Assembly (NCBI RefSeq): GCF_044872765.1 | Contig: NZ_CP085253.1 | Location: 1 to 64,000, forward strand | DNA length: 64,000 bases | Reading direction: 5' to 3' | DNA from: Micrococcus sp023147585 | Lineage (GTDB): Bacteria > Actinomycetota > Actinomycetes > Actinomycetales > Micrococcaceae | Shown: positions 32,983-41,982 of the stretch, in pieces | Position numbering within the stretch: the first letter of the stretch is position 1 | Layout of the letters: every line of letters begins with the position of its first letter | Notes under the pieces: generated by a model | Database searches by the model: none | Seen by the model: only the letters and a program-made list of their open reading frames with translations | Told to the model about the DNA's origin: nothing | Made by a program: the position numbers and the translations under genes

Positions 32983-34467
32983 ATGCGCTTCCTCACCCCG
33001 CCGAGCGTCGACCTCACCTACAACGACGTGTTCCTCGTCCCCTCCCGCTCCGACGTCGCGAGCCGCATGGACGTGGACATCGCCCCGGACGACGCGACGG
33101 GCGGCTCCATCCCGCTCGTCTCGGCCAACATGACCGCCGTCACCGGCCGGCGCATGGTGGAGACGATGGCCCGCCGCGGCGGCCTCGGGATCCTGCCCCA
33201 GGACGTCCCCGCCGACGTGATCGCCGAGACGGTCGCCCGCGTGAAGTCCGCCCACCCCGTGGTGGACACCGCGCTGACGGTGCGCCCGCACGACACCGTC
33301 CTGGACCTGCTGCACCTCATGGACCGACGCAACCACGGCGTCGTCGCGGTGGTGGACGCCGACGGCGGCCTCCTCGGCCTGGTCCGTCCGCGGGACTGCG
33401 ACGACGTGGACCGCTTCGCCTCGGCGTCCTCCGTGATGCACCCGGCCGCGCTCACGCTGACCGCGGACGAGCTGGGCGGGGACGCCGGCGCCCACCCCGG
33501 CGCGGACGTGCTGCGCGCGGCCTTCGAGCGCCTGCACGCCGCCCACCTCGACGTGGCGCCCGTCGTCGAGTCCGGGACCGGCGGCGGGGCCCCGCGCCTG
33601 CGCGGCGTGGTCACCCGCGCGGGCCTGCTGCGCTCCTCCCTCTTCATGCCCAGCCGCGACGCCGGCGGACGGCTGCGCGTGGGCGCGGCCCTCGGCATCA
33701 ACGGCGCCGTGGGGGAGAAGGCCTCCGCCCTCCTCGAGGCCGGCGTGGACGTGCTCGTGGTGGACACCGCGCACGGCCACCAGGAGACGATGCTCGACGC
33801 CCTCGCCGCGGTGCGCTCGCTCGACCCCGGCGTGCCGGTGGTCGCCGGCAACGTGGTGACCGCCGAGGGCGTGCACGACCTCGTGGCCGCCGGCGCCGAC
33901 ATCGTGAAGGTGGGGGTGGGCCCGGGCGCCATGTGCACCACGCGCATGCAGACCGCCGTCGGCCGCCCGCAGCTGTCCGCCGTGCTGGAGTGCGCGGCCG
34001 CCGCCCGCGAGGCCGGTGCCCGCGTGTGGGCCGACGGCGGCGTGAAGCACCCGCGTGACGTGGCCCTCGCCCTCGCGGCCGGGGCGAGCTCGGTGATGAT
34101 CGGCTCGTGGTTCGCGGGCACGCTCGAGTCCCCGGGGGACCTCGTGCACGACGCCGACGGCCGCCGCCACAAGGAGAGCTTCGGCATGGCCTCGGCCCGG
34201 GCCGTCGAGCACCGCACGCGCCACGAGGACCCCTTCACCAAGGCCCGCAAGGGCATGTTCGAGGAGGGCATCTCCTCCTCGCGCATGGACGTGGACCCCC
34301 GCCGCCCCTCCGTGGAGGACCTGCTGGACACCATCACCGCCGGCGTCCGCTCCGCCCTCACGTACGCGGGTGCGCGGGACCTGGCGGAGTTCCGCGAGCG
34401 GGCCGTTCTGGGGCTGCAGTCCGCCGCCGGCTACGACGAGGGCCGGCCCGTGGCCGCCTCGTGGTGA
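32983..34467 (+). CDS. guaB1: GuaB1-type protein, IMP dehydrogenase/GMP reductase family
   Basis: This 494-residue protein has the TIM-barrel of the IMPDH/GMPR family, with the catalytic Cys loop GVGPGAMCTTRMQTAVGRPQ near residue 325, and a CBS pair at about residues 90-220 (VVAVVDADGGLLGLVRPRDC). This GuaB1 subtype has been reported as a GMP reductase in mycobacteria, so it more likely returns GMP to IMP than makes XMP. The start ATG 32983 begins directly with MRFLTPPSVDLTYNDVFLVP, the conserved N-terminus. Confidence 0.88.
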   Translation: MRFLTPPSVDLTYNDVFLVPSRSDVASRMDVDIAPDDATGGSIPLVSANMTAVTGRRMVETMARRGGLGILPQDVPADVIAETVARVKSAHPVVDTALTVRPHDTVLDLLHLMDRRNHGVVAVVDADGGLLGLVRPRDCDDVDRFASASSVMHPAALTLTADELGGDAGAHPGADVLRAAFERLHAAHLDVAPVVESGTGGGAPRLRGVVTRAGLLRSSLFMPSRDAGGRLRVGAALGINGAVGEKASALLEAGVDVLVVDTAHGHQETMLDALAAVRSLDPGVPVVAGNVVTAEGVHDLVAAGADIVKVGVGPGAMCTTRMQTAVGRPQLSAVLECAAAAREAGARVWADGGVKHPRDVALALAAGASSVMIGSWFAGTLESPGDLVHDADGRRHKESFGMASARAVEHRTRHEDPFTKARKGMFEEGISSSRMDVDPRRPSVEDLLDTITAGVRSALTYAGARDLAEFRERAVLGLQSAAGYDEGRPVAASW

Positions 34468-34514
34468 GGCGGCGCGGCACGCCCGAAGGGGTCTCTCCGC
34501 CCGCGGCCCCGCCC

Positions 34515-34520
34515 TATACT
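34515..34520 (+). promoter_or_regulatory. -10 box of the CNNM gene pair
   Basis: TATACT ends 9 bases before ATG 34530, which opens a 49-codon frame that overlaps the first CNNM gene. Transcription would begin close to that ATG. Confidence 0.5.
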
Positions 34521-34529
34521 GGTCGCACT

Positions 34530-34679
34530 ATGGATCACCCTGACACTGCTGTGCCAGCCTGCCCGTCCGCGCTCGCGGACGGGGCCGGATCGGAGCCTTC
34601 CAGTCCCGGCGTCGCCCGTTCGACGCCCACCCCGACTCCTCGGGGAGGGGGTGAGGCCCCGTGGAGTGGATCCTGCTGA
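34530..34679 (+). CDS. possible leaderless upstream ORF overlapping the CNNM gene
   Basis: A 49-codon frame starts at ATG 34530, 9 bases after TATACT, and ends at TGA 34677-34679, 19 bases inside the next gene. The product (MDHPDTAVPACPSALADGAG and on, with PTPTPRGGG) has no known domain. Translation to the end would pass over the ribosome site of the CNNM gene, so it may control or couple its translation. It may also be chance. Confidence 0.35.
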   Translation: MDHPDTAVPACPSALADGAGSEPSSPGVARSTPTPTPRGGGEAPWSGSC

Positions 34680-35980
34680 TCGCCGGCATCCTGCTCGTCC
34701 TGGGCACCGGATTCTTCGTGGCCGTCGAGTTCTCGCTCATCGCGATCGACGTGCCCACCGTGCAGCGGATGGTGGACCAGGGCGACCGCGGCGCCGAGCC
34801 GCTCCTGCGCTGCCTGAAGTCCCTGTCCACCCAGCTCTCCGCGTGCCAGCTGGGCATCACGCTCACCACGCTCCTGACGGGCTACGTCATGGACCCGGCG
34901 ATCGGGCGCCTCGTGGACCCGCTCCTGATCGGGGCGGGCGTGCCCGAGGCGATCGCGGGCACCGTCTCGCTCGTCGTCGCCATGGTGACGGCCACGCTGC
35001 TCTCCATGCTGATCGGCGAGCTGGTGCCCAAGAACATGGCGATCTCCCAGCCCCTCCCCATCGGGCGTCGGCTCGCGCGGCCCATGCTCGTGTTCACGGC
35101 CGTCTTCCGGCCCGCGATCGCGGTCCTCAACGGCTTCTCCAACCGCGTCCTCGGGCGCTTCGGGATCGAGGCGAAGGAGGAGATCTCCGGCGCCCGCAGC
35201 CCTGAGGAGCTCTCCTCGCTCGTGCGGCGCTCGGCCCAGCTCGGCACGCTCGACCAGCAGACGGCCACGTTCCTGGACCGCACCCTGCGCTTCGCGGACC
35301 GCACGGCGGCCGACGTGATGACCCCGCGCATCCGCGTGGAGACCGTGGGCGAGGACGAGGGGCTCTCCCACGTCGTGGAGCTCGCCCGGCAGAGCGGCTT
35401 CTCCCGCTTCCCCGTGATCGGCGAGTCCTCGGACGACATCCGCGGCGTCGTGCACGTGAAGAGGGTCGCGGCCGTCCCCCGGGAGCGCCGCGCCGACCTC
35501 ACGGCCGGCTCCCTCATGTCGGACATCATCCGCGTGCCCGAGACCGTCCACCTGGACCAGCTGCTCGCGGAGCTGCGCGAGGCCAACCTGCAGATGGCCG
35601 TGGTGGTGGACGAGTACGGCGGCACCGCCGGCGTCGTCACCCTCGAGGACGTGGTGGAGGAGATCGTGGGCGAGGTCGCCGACGAGCACGACCGGATCAC
35701 CCCCGGCGTCCTGCAGACCGCCTCCGGACGCTGGTACTTCCCGGCCGATCTGCGCCCGGACGAGGCGCAGGCCCAGATCACCGCGCTGTCCGTCCCCGAG
35801 GACGGCGCCTACGAGACCATCGGCGGCTTCGTGATGGCCCGCCTCGGCCGCATCGCCCGGGTGGGCGACGTCGTGGCCGTCGACGGCGGATCGCTCGCGG
35901 TGGAGCGCATGGACGGACGGCGGGTGGAGCGCGTGCGCTTCGACCCGGTGCCCGCGGACAGGACGGAGGCCCGCGCATGA
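34661..35980 (+). CDS. CNNM/CorC-type transporter, hemolysin C family, first copy
   Basis: This 439-residue membrane protein has an N-terminal DUF21 domain with about four hydrophobic segments (ILLIAGILLVLGTGFFVAVE), two CBS domains (ADVMTPRIRVETV, and MSDIIRVPETVHLDQLLAEL with VVVDEYGGTAGVVTLEDVVE), and a C-terminal CorC_HlyC domain. Such proteins handle magnesium or other cations. The GTG start has GGGGAGGGGG upstream. It overlaps the second copy by ATGA. Confidence 0.88.
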   Translation: MEWILLIAGILLVLGTGFFVAVEFSLIAIDVPTVQRMVDQGDRGAEPLLRCLKSLSTQLSACQLGITLTTLLTGYVMDPAIGRLVDPLLIGAGVPEAIAGTVSLVVAMVTATLLSMLIGELVPKNMAISQPLPIGRRLARPMLVFTAVFRPAIAVLNGFSNRVLGRFGIEAKEEISGARSPEELSSLVRRSAQLGTLDQQTATFLDRTLRFADRTAADVMTPRIRVETVGEDEGLSHVVELARQSGFSRFPVIGESSDDIRGVVHVKRVAAVPRERRADLTAGSLMSDIIRVPETVHLDQLLAELREANLQMAVVVDEYGGTAGVVTLEDVVEEIVGEVADEHDRITPGVLQTASGRWYFPADLRPDEAQAQITALSVPEDGAYETIGGFVMARLGRIARVGDVVAVDGGSLAVERMDGRRVERVRFDPVPADRTEARA

Positions 35981-37035
35981 GCGAGGACGTGATCGGACTG
36001 CTCTGGCTGGTGGTCCTGCTGGTCGCCAACGCCTTCTTCGTGGCGGGCGAGTTCGCCGTCATGGGTGCTCGCCGCTCCCAGATCGAGCCGCGCGCCGAGG
36101 CAGGCTCCCGGCCGGCCACGACCGCCCTGTACGCCATGGAGCACGTCTCGGCGATGCTGGCCGTGTGCCAGCTCGGCATCACCGTGTGCTCGCTCCTGAT
36201 CCTCAACGTCTCGGAGCCGGCCCTGCACCACCTGCTCGTGGTGCCGATGGAGGCCGTCGGCGTGCCTGCGGGCGTCGCGGACATCGCCGCGTTCGTCGTC
36301 GCCCTCCTGGTGGTCACGTTCCTCCACGTGACGTTCGGCGAGATGATCCCCAAGAACGCGGCGGTGTCGTTCGCCGATCGCGCCGTCATGCTCCTGGCCC
36401 AGCCGCTCGTGTGGCTCAGCCGCCTGCTCCACCCCATCATCGTGTCCCTGAACTGGGCCGCGAACCTCGTGCTGCGGGCGTTCGGGATCGAGCCGAAGGA
36501 CGAGGTGGCCTCCTCCTTCACGCTCGAGGAGGTCCAGTCGATCGTGGCCGAGTCCACGCGCTCGGGCACCCTCGAGGACGAGTCCGGCGTGCTGCACTCC
36601 GCCCTGGAGTTCTCCTCCTACACGGCCGGCGACGTCATGGTCCCGCTGGAGCGCGTGGTCACGGTGCCGGAGGACGTCACCCCGCAGGCCTTCGAGTGGG
36701 CCGTGGGACGGGTGGGCTTCTCCCGCTTCGTGGTGGAGGACCCCGACGGCGGGTACACCGGCTACCTGCACCTCAAGGACGTGCTCATGGTGGCCCCCGA
36801 CGCCTACGAGCGTCCCGTGCCGCTCACGCGCATCCGCTCCCTGGCCAACGTGCGCGCCGACGACGAGGTGGAGGACGCGCTCGCGCTCATGCAGCGCACC
36901 GGCTCCCACCTGGCGCGCGTGATCACCACGGAGGGCACCACCGTGGGCGTGCTGTTCCTGGAGGACGTCCTCGAGGAGCTCGTGGGTGAGATCCACGACG
37001 TCACGCAGACCCCACGGCGGATGCGGCTGGCCTGA
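35977..37035 (+). CDS. CNNM-type transporter, second copy
   Basis: This 352-residue paralogue has the same DUF21 membrane domain (VLLVANAFFVAGEFAVMGAR) and a CBS pair (AGDVMVPLERVVTVPEDVTP, ITTEGTTVGVLFLEDVLEEL), but it ends there and lacks the CorC_HlyC domain. Tandem long-short CNNM pairs are common in actinobacteria, and the two may form a heterodimer. It is translationally coupled to the first copy. Confidence 0.88.
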   Translation: MSEDVIGLLWLVVLLVANAFFVAGEFAVMGARRSQIEPRAEAGSRPATTALYAMEHVSAMLAVCQLGITVCSLLILNVSEPALHHLLVVPMEAVGVPAGVADIAAFVVALLVVTFLHVTFGEMIPKNAAVSFADRAVMLLAQPLVWLSRLLHPIIVSLNWAANLVLRAFGIEPKDEVASSFTLEEVQSIVAESTRSGTLEDESGVLHSALEFSSYTAGDVMVPLERVVTVPEDVTPQAFEWAVGRVGFSRFVVEDPDGGYTGYLHLKDVLMVAPDAYERPVPLTRIRSLANVRADDEVEDALALMQRTGSHLARVITTEGTTVGVLFLEDVLEELVGEIHDVTQTPRRMRLA

Positions 37036-37066
37036 GCGGGGCCCCGGGCGGCGGGGCGCCGGGACC

Positions 37067-37089
37067 TGCTAACATGAGAATCGTTAGCA
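37067..37089 (+). promoter_or_regulatory. Zur-like palindrome upstream of the zinc ABC importer
   Basis: TGCTAAC (37067-37073) and GTTAGCA (37083-37089) are perfect inverted repeats around 9 bases. The inner part TGAGAATCGTTAGCA matches 11 of 15 bases of the usual Zur box TGAAAATCATTTTCA. It lies 50 bases before the znuA-like start. A Fur-family gene is at the end of this cluster. Confidence 0.65.
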
Positions 37090-37138
37090 ACAAGACGCCT
37101 CGTCGGGCGCCGCTGCCCCCCGGAAGGACCCCTCGCCC

Positions 37139-38146
37139 GTGACCGCTCCCCGCCGTGCCCGCACTCTCGCCGCACCCCTCCTCGTGCTCGCCCTCGGGCT
37201 GAGCGCGTGCGGCTCCGAGGCCGGCGAGGGGGCCGGCCGCCCGGCCGCCGACCCGGGGGAGGGGAAGCCCGTCGCCGTGGCCACCACCACCCAGCTCGGA
37301 TCGGTCCTCGCGGACGTCACGGCGTGCCGCGACGCGGAGTCCGGGACGATCATGGGCCCGGGCGACGATCCGCACGACGTGTCCCCGTCCTCCGAGCAGG
37401 TGGCCCAGATGGTCCGCGCCGGACTCGTGTTCTCCAACGGCCTCGGCCTCGAGGGCGGCATGGGGTCCGCGCTCGAGAATGCGAAGCGGGACGGCGCCGA
37501 CGTCGTGGAGGTGGCACCCCGGCTGGACCCCCTGCCCTTCGGCGCCGGTGAGGCCGAGCACGCGGGGGAGAGTGCCGAGGAGCACGCCGCCCACGCCCAC
37601 GAGGGCCACGCCCACGGCTCGCAGGACCCGCATGTCTGGATGGACGTGGCGCGCATGGCCACGGCCGCGTCGGTGATGGGCGACGCCCTGGCCGAGCACA
37701 CCGGCGACGACGGCTACGCCGAGTGCGGGCGCCGCGTGCAGGGGGAGCTCGAGGACACCGACCGGCAGGTTCGCGAGATCCTGGCGGCCGTCCCCGCGGA
37801 GCGGCGCACGCTCGTCACCGACCACGACGCCTACGGCTACTTCGGAGCGGCGTATGGGTTCGAGGTGGCCGGCGTCGTGATCCCGGGCGGATCGACGGAC
37901 GCGGAGCCCTCCTCCCAGGAGCTCGCGGCCCTGGCCTCCCAGGTGCGCGAGTCCGGCGCGGATGCGATCCTCACCTCCGTGGCAGCGGGCACGGGCCTCG
38001 TGGACGCGGTCTCCCGGGAGGCGGGGGACCTGCCGGTCGTGGAGCTGTACGAGTCCGGCGTCGGGCCCGCGGACTCCGCCGAGTCCGATTATGCCGACGC
38101 CATGCTCCACAACGCGCGGACGCTCGCCGACGCCCTCGCCGGCTGA
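37139..38146 (+). CDS. zinc ABC transporter substrate-binding lipoprotein
   Basis: This 335-residue protein is a cluster A-I metal-binding receptor. The signal peptide ends in the lipobox LGLSAC (lipid on Cys 24 or so). A His-rich loop EEHAAHAHEGHAHG precedes DPHVWMD, as in ZnuA, and the later TDHDAYGYFGAAYG carries another metal His. The His loop and the Zur-like box favour zinc over manganese. The GTG start has GGAAGG upstream. The permease and ATPase genes follow. Confidence 0.88.
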   Translation: MTAPRRARTLAAPLLVLALGLSACGSEAGEGAGRPAADPGEGKPVAVATTTQLGSVLADVTACRDAESGTIMGPGDDPHDVSPSSEQVAQMVRAGLVFSNGLGLEGGMGSALENAKRDGADVVEVAPRLDPLPFGAGEAEHAGESAEEHAAHAHEGHAHGSQDPHVWMDVARMATAASVMGDALAEHTGDDGYAECGRRVQGELEDTDRQVREILAAVPAERRTLVTDHDAYGYFGAAYGFEVAGVVIPGGSTDAEPSSQELAALASQVRESGADAILTSVAAGTGLVDAVSREAGDLPVVELYESGVGPADSAESDYADAMLHNARTLADALAG

Positions 38147-38211
38147 CCCGTCCCCCGCCGCGGGCACCGCCCGTGGCCCCACCGACACCGACCCTGAGGA
38201 CCGACACCCCC

Positions 38212-39102
38212 GTGGACTGGCTGACCGACCCCTTCCTGCTGGGATTCCAGCAACGCGCCCTGCTCGGCGGGCTCATCGCCGCACTCACGTGCTCCGTGGT
38301 GGGCACCTGGCTCGTGCTGCGCGGCATGAGCTTCTTCGGGGACGCGTTCGTGCACGGCGTCCTGCCGGGCATCGCGCTCGCCGTGGTGCTGGGCGGGAAC
38401 CTGCACGTGGGCGCCGCCGTGGCCGCCGCCGTCATGATGGCCGGCATCTCGCTCGTCCACCGGGCCACCACCCTCAAGGAGGACACGGCCATCGGCCTGC
38501 TGTTCGTGGGGATGATGGCCCTCGGCGTCGTGATCATCTCGCTCTCGGACTCCTACACGGGCTCCCTCACCGCCATCCTCTTCGGCGACGCCCTCGGCGT
38601 CTCGCCGGAGGGGCTGCGGGTGCAGGGCGCGATCGCGGCCGCCGTCGTGGTGCTGGGCCTGGTGCTGTACCGTCCGCTGCTGGCCCTGAGCTTCTCGGAG
38701 GCCAAGGCGCGCGCCCTCGGCATGCGCCCCCGGCTCACGCACGCGCTCCTGCTCGTGATGATCGGGGCCGCCGTGATCGGCTCGTTCCAGGCCGTGGGCA
38801 CCGTGCTCGTGTTCGGCCTGCTCGTGGGCCCGCCCGCCACCGCCGCGCTGATCACACGCACCGTGCCGTGGATGATGGCCGCCTCCATGCTGATCGGCGC
38901 CCTCTCCGTCACCCTCGGCCTGATCCTGAGCTTCCACTGGGGCACGGCAGGATCCGCCACCATGGCGCTCGTGCCGATCGTCCTGTTCTTCCTCGTCCTG
39001 GCCGTGCGCGCCGCGGTGCAGGCCGCCCGGGGGCGCCGCCTCCGCGCCGCGGCCCGCCGCACGCGTGACGGCCTCCCGACCCGCCGGAGCGTGACCTCGT
39101 GA
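38212..39102 (+). CDS. zinc ABC transporter permease
   Basis: This 296-residue membrane protein of the ABC-3 family has eight or so hydrophobic segments, with GTWLVLRGMSFFGDAFVHGV near residue 27 and LLVGPPATAALIT near residue 200, both typical of ZnuB-like permeases. The start could be GTG 38173 or GTG 38212; the latter has TGAGGA 11 bases upstream. The stop overlaps the ATPase gene by GTGA. Confidence 0.87.
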   Translation: MDWLTDPFLLGFQQRALLGGLIAALTCSVVGTWLVLRGMSFFGDAFVHGVLPGIALAVVLGGNLHVGAAVAAAVMMAGISLVHRATTLKEDTAIGLLFVGMMALGVVIISLSDSYTGSLTAILFGDALGVSPEGLRVQGAIAAAVVVLGLVLYRPLLALSFSEAKARALGMRPRLTHALLLVMIGAAVIGSFQAVGTVLVFGLLVGPPATAALITRTVPWMMAASMLIGALSVTLGLILSFHWGTAGSATMALVPIVLFFLVLAVRAAVQAARGRRLRAAARRTRDGLPTRRSVTS

Positions 39103-39875
39103 ACGACCCCCGGATCCTCGCCGAGGCCGCAGGCCTCGAGCTGCGCCACGGCGAGCACCAGGCCGTGGAGGCCTCCTCCTTCACGGTTCCCGCCGGGTGC
39201 GTGGTGGCTGTGATCGGGCCCAACGGCTCCGGCAAGTCCACCCTCCTGGCGGCGCTCGCGGGAGTGCTCGAGCCCGCGGCGGGCACCGTGCACGTGCTCG
39301 GCGAGCCCGCCGCCGAGCGGGCCCGCCGCACCGCCTTCGTGATGCAGTCCCTCCAGTTCCCGCAGGGCGTCCCGCTCACGGTGCGGGACGTGGTCACCAT
39401 GGGCCGGTACCCGTCCCTCGGCTGGTTCGGACGCCTGAGGGCCGCCGACCGGGCCGCGGTGGACGCGGCGATGGAGCGCATGCGGGTCACGGACCTGGCG
39501 GCGCGGCACCTCGACCAGCTCTCCGGCGGCCAGCGGCAGCGCGTGTACGTCGCACAGGGTCTGGCCCAGGAGCATGACGTGCTCATGCTGGACGAGCCGG
39601 TCACCGGCCTCGACCTGGTCTCGGCCCGCACGATCGACGACCTGATCCACGAGCAGCCGCACGAGGGGGTCTCCGTGGTGTTCACGACCCACGACCTCGA
39701 CGAGGCGGCCGCGGCGGACCATGTGGTCCTCATGGGCGGACGCGTGGTCGCCTCGGGCGTGCCCGCCCACGTGCTCACGGAGGAGAACCTCGAGCGGGTC
39801 TACGGGCGCGGCGCGCTCCACCGGCCCGTATTCGGGCATCTGGACGACCCCGCCGGGGGGCCTGAGCACCGCTAG
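39099..39875 (+). CDS. zinc ABC transporter ATP-binding protein
   Basis: This 258-residue ATPase has the Walker A GPNGSGKST near residue 45, the signature LSGGQRQRV near 143, Walker B VLMLDEP near 163 and the H-loop TTHDLDEA. It powers import by the two preceding gene products. The GTG start is coupled to the permease stop. Confidence 0.9.
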   Translation: MNDPRILAEAAGLELRHGEHQAVEASSFTVPAGCVVAVIGPNGSGKSTLLAALAGVLEPAAGTVHVLGEPAAERARRTAFVMQSLQFPQGVPLTVRDVVTMGRYPSLGWFGRLRAADRAAVDAAMERMRVTDLAARHLDQLSGGQRQRVYVAQGLAQEHDVLMLDEPVTGLDLVSARTIDDLIHEQPHEGVSVVFTTHDLDEAAAADHVVLMGGRVVASGVPAHVLTEENLERVYGRGALHRPVFGHLDDPAGGPEHR

Positions 39876-39887
39876 GCGCCCAGGGGC

Positions 39888-40316
39888 TCAGCCCGCCGCG
39901 GCCGCCGTGCACGCGGCGCAGAGGCCGGTGATCTCCACGGTGTGGTCCGTGGCCGTGAACCCGTGCACGGCGGCGACGGCGGCCGCCCACCGCTCGACGG
40001 GCGGGGCCGTGAGCTCCACGGTGGCCCCGCACGAGCGGCACACGAGGTGGTGGTGATGGCCCTGCGCGGCGCACCGGCGGTACACGGACTCGCCGTCCTC
40101 GCGCCGGAGGACGTCCACGGTGCCGTCCTCGAGCTGCTGCTGCAGCGTGCGGTACACGGTGGCGAGGGAGACGCGCTCGCCGGCGTCCTTGAGGTGGGCG
40201 TGGAGCTCCTGGGCACTGACGAAGTCCTCGAGCTCGTCCAGGGCACGGTCCACAGCCGCCTTCTGGCGGGTGGCGCGCACGCGTCCGGCGCGGGGGTCGG
40301 GAGCGGTGCTGGTCAC
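39888..40316 (-). CDS. zur: Fur-family regulator, probably Zur
   Basis: This 142-residue repressor has a winged helix (SLATVYRTLQQQLEDGTVDV) and the Fur metal-binding part GHHHHLVCRSCG, with C-terminal LCAACTAA completing a four-Cys zinc site. Its place facing a zinc importer with a Zur-like box argues for zinc rather than iron. The GTG start at 40316 has AAGGAGG upstream. It is convergent with the ATPase gene, so it does not share the importer promoter. Confidence 0.87.
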   Translation of the reverse strand: MTSTAPDPRAGRVRATRQKAAVDRALDELEDFVSAQELHAHLKDAGERVSLATVYRTLQQQLEDGTVDVLRREDGESVYRRCAAQGHHHHLVCRSCGATVELTAPPVERWAAAVAAVHGFTATDHTVEITGLCAACTAAAAG

Positions 40317-40496
40317 GCTGACGGTCCTCCTTCCGCGGCCGGATCCGAACGGTCCCGGGGGGCTTCGCGGAGCCGATGACCGGCTCCTGGGCACTCGTCC
40401 CAGGCTATCAGCGGGGCCGGATCCGGCGTGGTGCCCCGGGCACACGGGGCGCGTCGCGGGGCGTCCGCCGCGCGGTGAGCGTTACGGACCGTCACG

Positions 40497-40502
40497 TATG
40501 GT
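40497..40502 (+). promoter_or_regulatory. candidate leaderless -10 box of the sulfurtransferase gene
   Basis: TATGGT ends 6 bases before GTG 40509. No ribosome site is present. Confidence 0.4.
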
Positions 40503-40508
40503 GTGCGG

Positions 40509-41474
40509 GTGCACACCCTTCCCTCCGACGCCCCGGCCCCGATCCGCCCCGCCTCCGCGGCGTCCGTCGTCACGGTGGACGTGCTGGCCGGCTGGCTCCG
40601 ACTGGCGCCCGCGATGGAGGCGGAGCCCGTCCCGGCCGTCCCCGCCTACGTGCAGGCCGACGCCCCCGCACCGCGGCGCCTCGTGCTCCTCGACATCCGC
40701 TACGAGCTCGGCAGCGGTGCGACCGACCATGAGGGCTATCTCCACGGCCACCTGCCCGGCGCCGTCTACGTGGCCCTGCCGAGCCGGCTCGCCGGCCCGC
40801 CCGGGACCCTGGAGGGCCGTCACCCGCTGCCGGATCCGGCGGACTTCGCGGAGACGGTGCGCATGTGGGGGATCGACGACGGCGACACCGTGGTCGTGTA
40901 CGACGACATCGGCGGCCTCGCCGCCGCGCGCGCCTGGTGGCTGCTGCGCCACGGGGGGCTGCCCGACGTGCTGCTGCTCGACGGCGGGCTGGATGCGTGG
41001 CGAGAGGCCGGACTGCCGCTGCAGTCGGGCGAGGTGATCCCCACGCCGGGCTCGGCGACCATCCAGTGGGGCCGCATGCCCGTGGTGGACGCCGCCGGCG
41101 CCGAGGAGATCGCCGAGCACGGCCTGCTCCTCGACGCCCGCGCCGCCGAACGGTATCGCGGAGAGGTCGAGCCCCTCGATCCGATGGCCGGCCACATCCC
41201 CGGCGCCCGCAGTCTGCCGACCGCGCAGAACCTCCGCCCCGACGGTCGCCTCCTGCCGCCCGAGCAGCTCGCGGCGCGCTTCGCGGCGGCCGGGGTGCGG
41301 GACGACGTCCGGGTGGCCGTCTACTGCGGATCCGGCGTCACGGCCGCCCATCAGGTCCTCGCGATGACCGTGGCGGGCCATCCCGGGGCGGCGCTCTTCC
41401 CCGGCTCCTGGTCCTCATGGGTCCACGATCCGGCCCGGCCGGTGGCCGTGGGGGCCTCTCCTGACGGACACTGA
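40509..41474 (+). CDS. sseA: sulfurtransferase with two rhodanese domains
   Basis: This protein of about 320 residues moves a sulfane sulfur from thiosulfate or 3-mercaptopyruvate. The N-terminal domain is inactive, while the C-terminal one has the active Cys in VAVYCGSGVTAAHQV near residue 277. The CGSGVTA loop is the 3-mercaptopyruvate type rather than the CRKGVT of classical rhodanese. The start is GTG 40509 or 40503; the -10 box spacing favours 40509. Confidence 0.82.
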   Translation: MHTLPSDAPAPIRPASAASVVTVDVLAGWLRLAPAMEAEPVPAVPAYVQADAPAPRRLVLLDIRYELGSGATDHEGYLHGHLPGAVYVALPSRLAGPPGTLEGRHPLPDPADFAETVRMWGIDDGDTVVVYDDIGGLAAARAWWLLRHGGLPDVLLLDGGLDAWREAGLPLQSGEVIPTPGSATIQWGRMPVVDAAGAEEIAEHGLLLDARAAERYRGEVEPLDPMAGHIPGARSLPTAQNLRPDGRLLPPEQLAARFAAAGVRDDVRVAVYCGSGVTAAHQVLAMTVAGHPGAALFPGSWSSWVHDPARPVAVGASPDGH

Positions 41475-41531
41475 GGGCGGACCCTCGGCGGGCCGTGCGC
41501 CCGCCCACCCCGCAGATCGGAAGGACACCCC

Positions 41532-41960
41532 ATGACCAGCGTCTTCACCCGCATCATCGCCGGAGAGCTCCCCGCCCGCTTCGTTTGGCAGGACGAGCAG
41601 TGCGTCGCCTTCCTCTCGGCGGGCCCCCTGGCCCAGGGGCACACACTCGTGGTGCCCCGCGAGGAGGTGGACCAGTGGGTCGACGCCGACCCCGGGCTCC
41701 TCGCCCACCTCATGCAGGTCGCACAGCGGATCGGCCGCGCGCAGGTGGATGCGTTCGGTGCGCAGCGCGCCGGCCTGATGGTGGCCGGCTACGAGATCCC
41801 GCACCTGCACGTGCACGTGTGGCCGTCCAACTCCATGGACGACTACGACATGGCCCGCGTGGACAACTCGCCCGAGCCGAAGGACCTCGAGGAGGCCGCG
41901 CGGCGCATCCGCGACGGACTGCGCTCAGCCGGCCACACCGCCGCCGTCCCGCAGGACTGA
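41532..41960 (+). CDS. HIT family nucleotide-binding protein
   Basis: This 142-residue protein has the histidine triad in IPHLHVHVWP near residue 96, and begins with FTRIIAGELPARFVWQDEQC, as in Hint-type hydrolases of purine nucleoside phosphoramidates. A GGAAGGACA ribosome site precedes the ATG. It is convergent with hrpA. Confidence 0.9.
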   Translation: MTSVFTRIIAGELPARFVWQDEQCVAFLSAGPLAQGHTLVVPREEVDQWVDADPGLLAHLMQVAQRIGRAQVDAFGAQRAGLMVAGYEIPHLHVHVWPSNSMDDYDMARVDNSPEPKDLEEAARRIRDGLRSAGHTAAVPQD

Positions 41961-41982
41961 CGCCGCCGGTGCCGCCCCGGCC

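Noticed and set aside
28886..33133. 1415-codon plus-strand frame antisense to kgd
   Set aside because: It mirrors kgd codons and has the His/Val/Gly-rich composition of an antisense shadow.
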